Of a stretch of 39,942 nucleotides of DNA, positions 39,564-39,942 are shown piece by piece. Within the stretch, counting starts at the first letter, position 1. Each line of letters begins with the position of its first letter. The stretch is from positions 1-39,942 of the forward strand of contig CAYRJD010000096.1 of assembly GCA_964424585.1 (NCBI GenBank). The letters run 5' to 3'. The notes under the pieces were generated by a model that did not search any database, was not told the origin of the DNA, and saw only the letters and a list, made by a program, of their open reading frames with translations. The position numbers were made by a program, and so were the translations under genes. Source of the DNA: CAYRJD01 sp964424585. GTDB taxonomy: Bacteria; Actinomycetota; Acidimicrobiia; Acidimicrobiales; Poriferisodalaceae.

Positions 39564-39942
39564 GCGACGCCGATGCCGACATCGGTGACAACGTCGGAGA
39601 CGACGACAGCGACGCTGACGAGCGTTCGGCTTTAGTTGGGCCCGCCGATTACCTCGCGTCGCTGGCGGCTCGCGCGCAGGTGGTGCTGCTGGGCGACGTA
39701 GCCGGCGTCAGCCAGCACGTCGGGTTGCTGGCCGACGCGGTGGGTGCGCTGGCGGGCGCGTCGGCTGCTGGCGCGTCGACAGCAGGCTCGTCAGATGGCA
39801 TCGGTTTCGACGTCATCGCGTGGGAGTTCACCAACGCGCGCGCCCAAGACTCGCTCGACGCGCTGATCGACGCTGACGCGTTTGACGAGGCGCGCTGCGC
39901 AGACCTCTTCGTCGACCTGATGGGCGTGGGCTTCGCATACGA
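39560..39942 (+). CDS. Start of a paralogous gene, truncated by window end
   Basis: GTG 39560 overlaps the preceding stop (GTGA). 127 codons are visible and open to the window edge. An acidic N-terminus of about 22 residues (SDADADIGDNVGDDDSDAD) precedes AARAQVVLLGDVAGVSQHVG and GFDVIAWEFTNARAQDSL. The strand-GD-loop-His-helix-strand-Glu order is the same as in the upstream protein and closer to the ChaN/Tiki pattern because a His is retained after the GD. The two genes are probably tandem paralogues in one operon. The rest of the protein, which would hold the second metal-site half, lies outside the window. Confidence 0.55.
   Translation, partial: MSDADADIGDNVGDDDSDADERSALVGPADYLASLAARAQVVLLGDVAGVSQHVGLLADAVGALAGASAAGASTAGSSDGIGFDVIAWEFTNARAQDSLDALIDADAFDEARCADLFVDLMGVGFAY

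Overview
This 39.9 kb window is chromosomal DNA from a GC-rich bacterium (roughly two thirds G+C by eye), with gene content typical of Actinobacteria and most like the class Acidimicrobiia. The pointers are a mycothiol-type ligase (MshC), cell-wall-binding-repeat (CWB2) proteins carrying RCC1 repeats, a thiolase next to an HMG-CoA-synthase/DUF35 fusion, an acyl-CoA mutase large subunit, a Nei2-type glycosylase and frequent GTG/TTG starts. The taxon is an inference. No rRNA, tRNA, IS element, phage or CRISPR array was recognised. Coding density is very high and many genes overlap by 1-10 bases.

Layout. 1-7166 (+): a surface-glycan block with a truncated gene end, a UDP-sugar dehydrogenase (ugd), three GT4-type glycosyltransferases, a membrane-anchored protein and a sugar nucleotidyltransferase. 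7276-11746 (-): uppP, a PHP-domain protein and the TldE/TldD pair. 11814-14838 (+): a UPF0104-type membrane protein and dxs. 14881-20850 (-): two large secreted CWB2 paralogues, one ending in seven RCC1-like repeats and one in Thr-rich linkers plus an Fn3-like tail. 20966-21947 (-): a lower-GC pair of unknown genes, one interrupted by an in-frame TAG. 21998-31657 (-): thiolase, HMGCS-DUF35 fusion, nfuA, a small lower-GC cassette flanked by 46-bp direct repeats, a 51-aa membrane protein, a lipoprotein, an acyl-CoA mutase, a 1-Cys peroxiredoxin, pncB and a P1-family peptidase. 31700-32518 (+): nei2. 32515-38339 (-): SPFH protein, NfeD, mutM, a RecB-like nuclease, a small membrane protein, ParA and mshC. 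38382-39942 (+): two adjacent genes of an unrecognised, possibly ChaN/Tiki-like family, the second cut by the window end.

How the parts fit. Ugd, the nucleotidyltransferase and the glycosyltransferases could build a uronate-containing envelope glycan on undecaprenyl phosphate, which UppP recycles and which Dxs supplies with isoprenoid precursor. The CWB2 proteins would sit on the resulting wall. Nei2 and MutM are oxidative-base repair enzymes, and MshC (mycothiol) and the peroxiredoxin also belong to redox defence.

The most unusual signals are: (1) short duplications that repeat the stop codon just past several genes, nearly always with a period that is not a multiple of three; (2) the 46-bp repeats bracketing a two-gene cassette; (3) the amber-interrupted low-GC gene pair; (4) an HMGCS-like enzyme lacking the nucleophilic Cys but fused to DUF35 beside a thiolase; and (5) the tandem unrecognised genes at the right edge.
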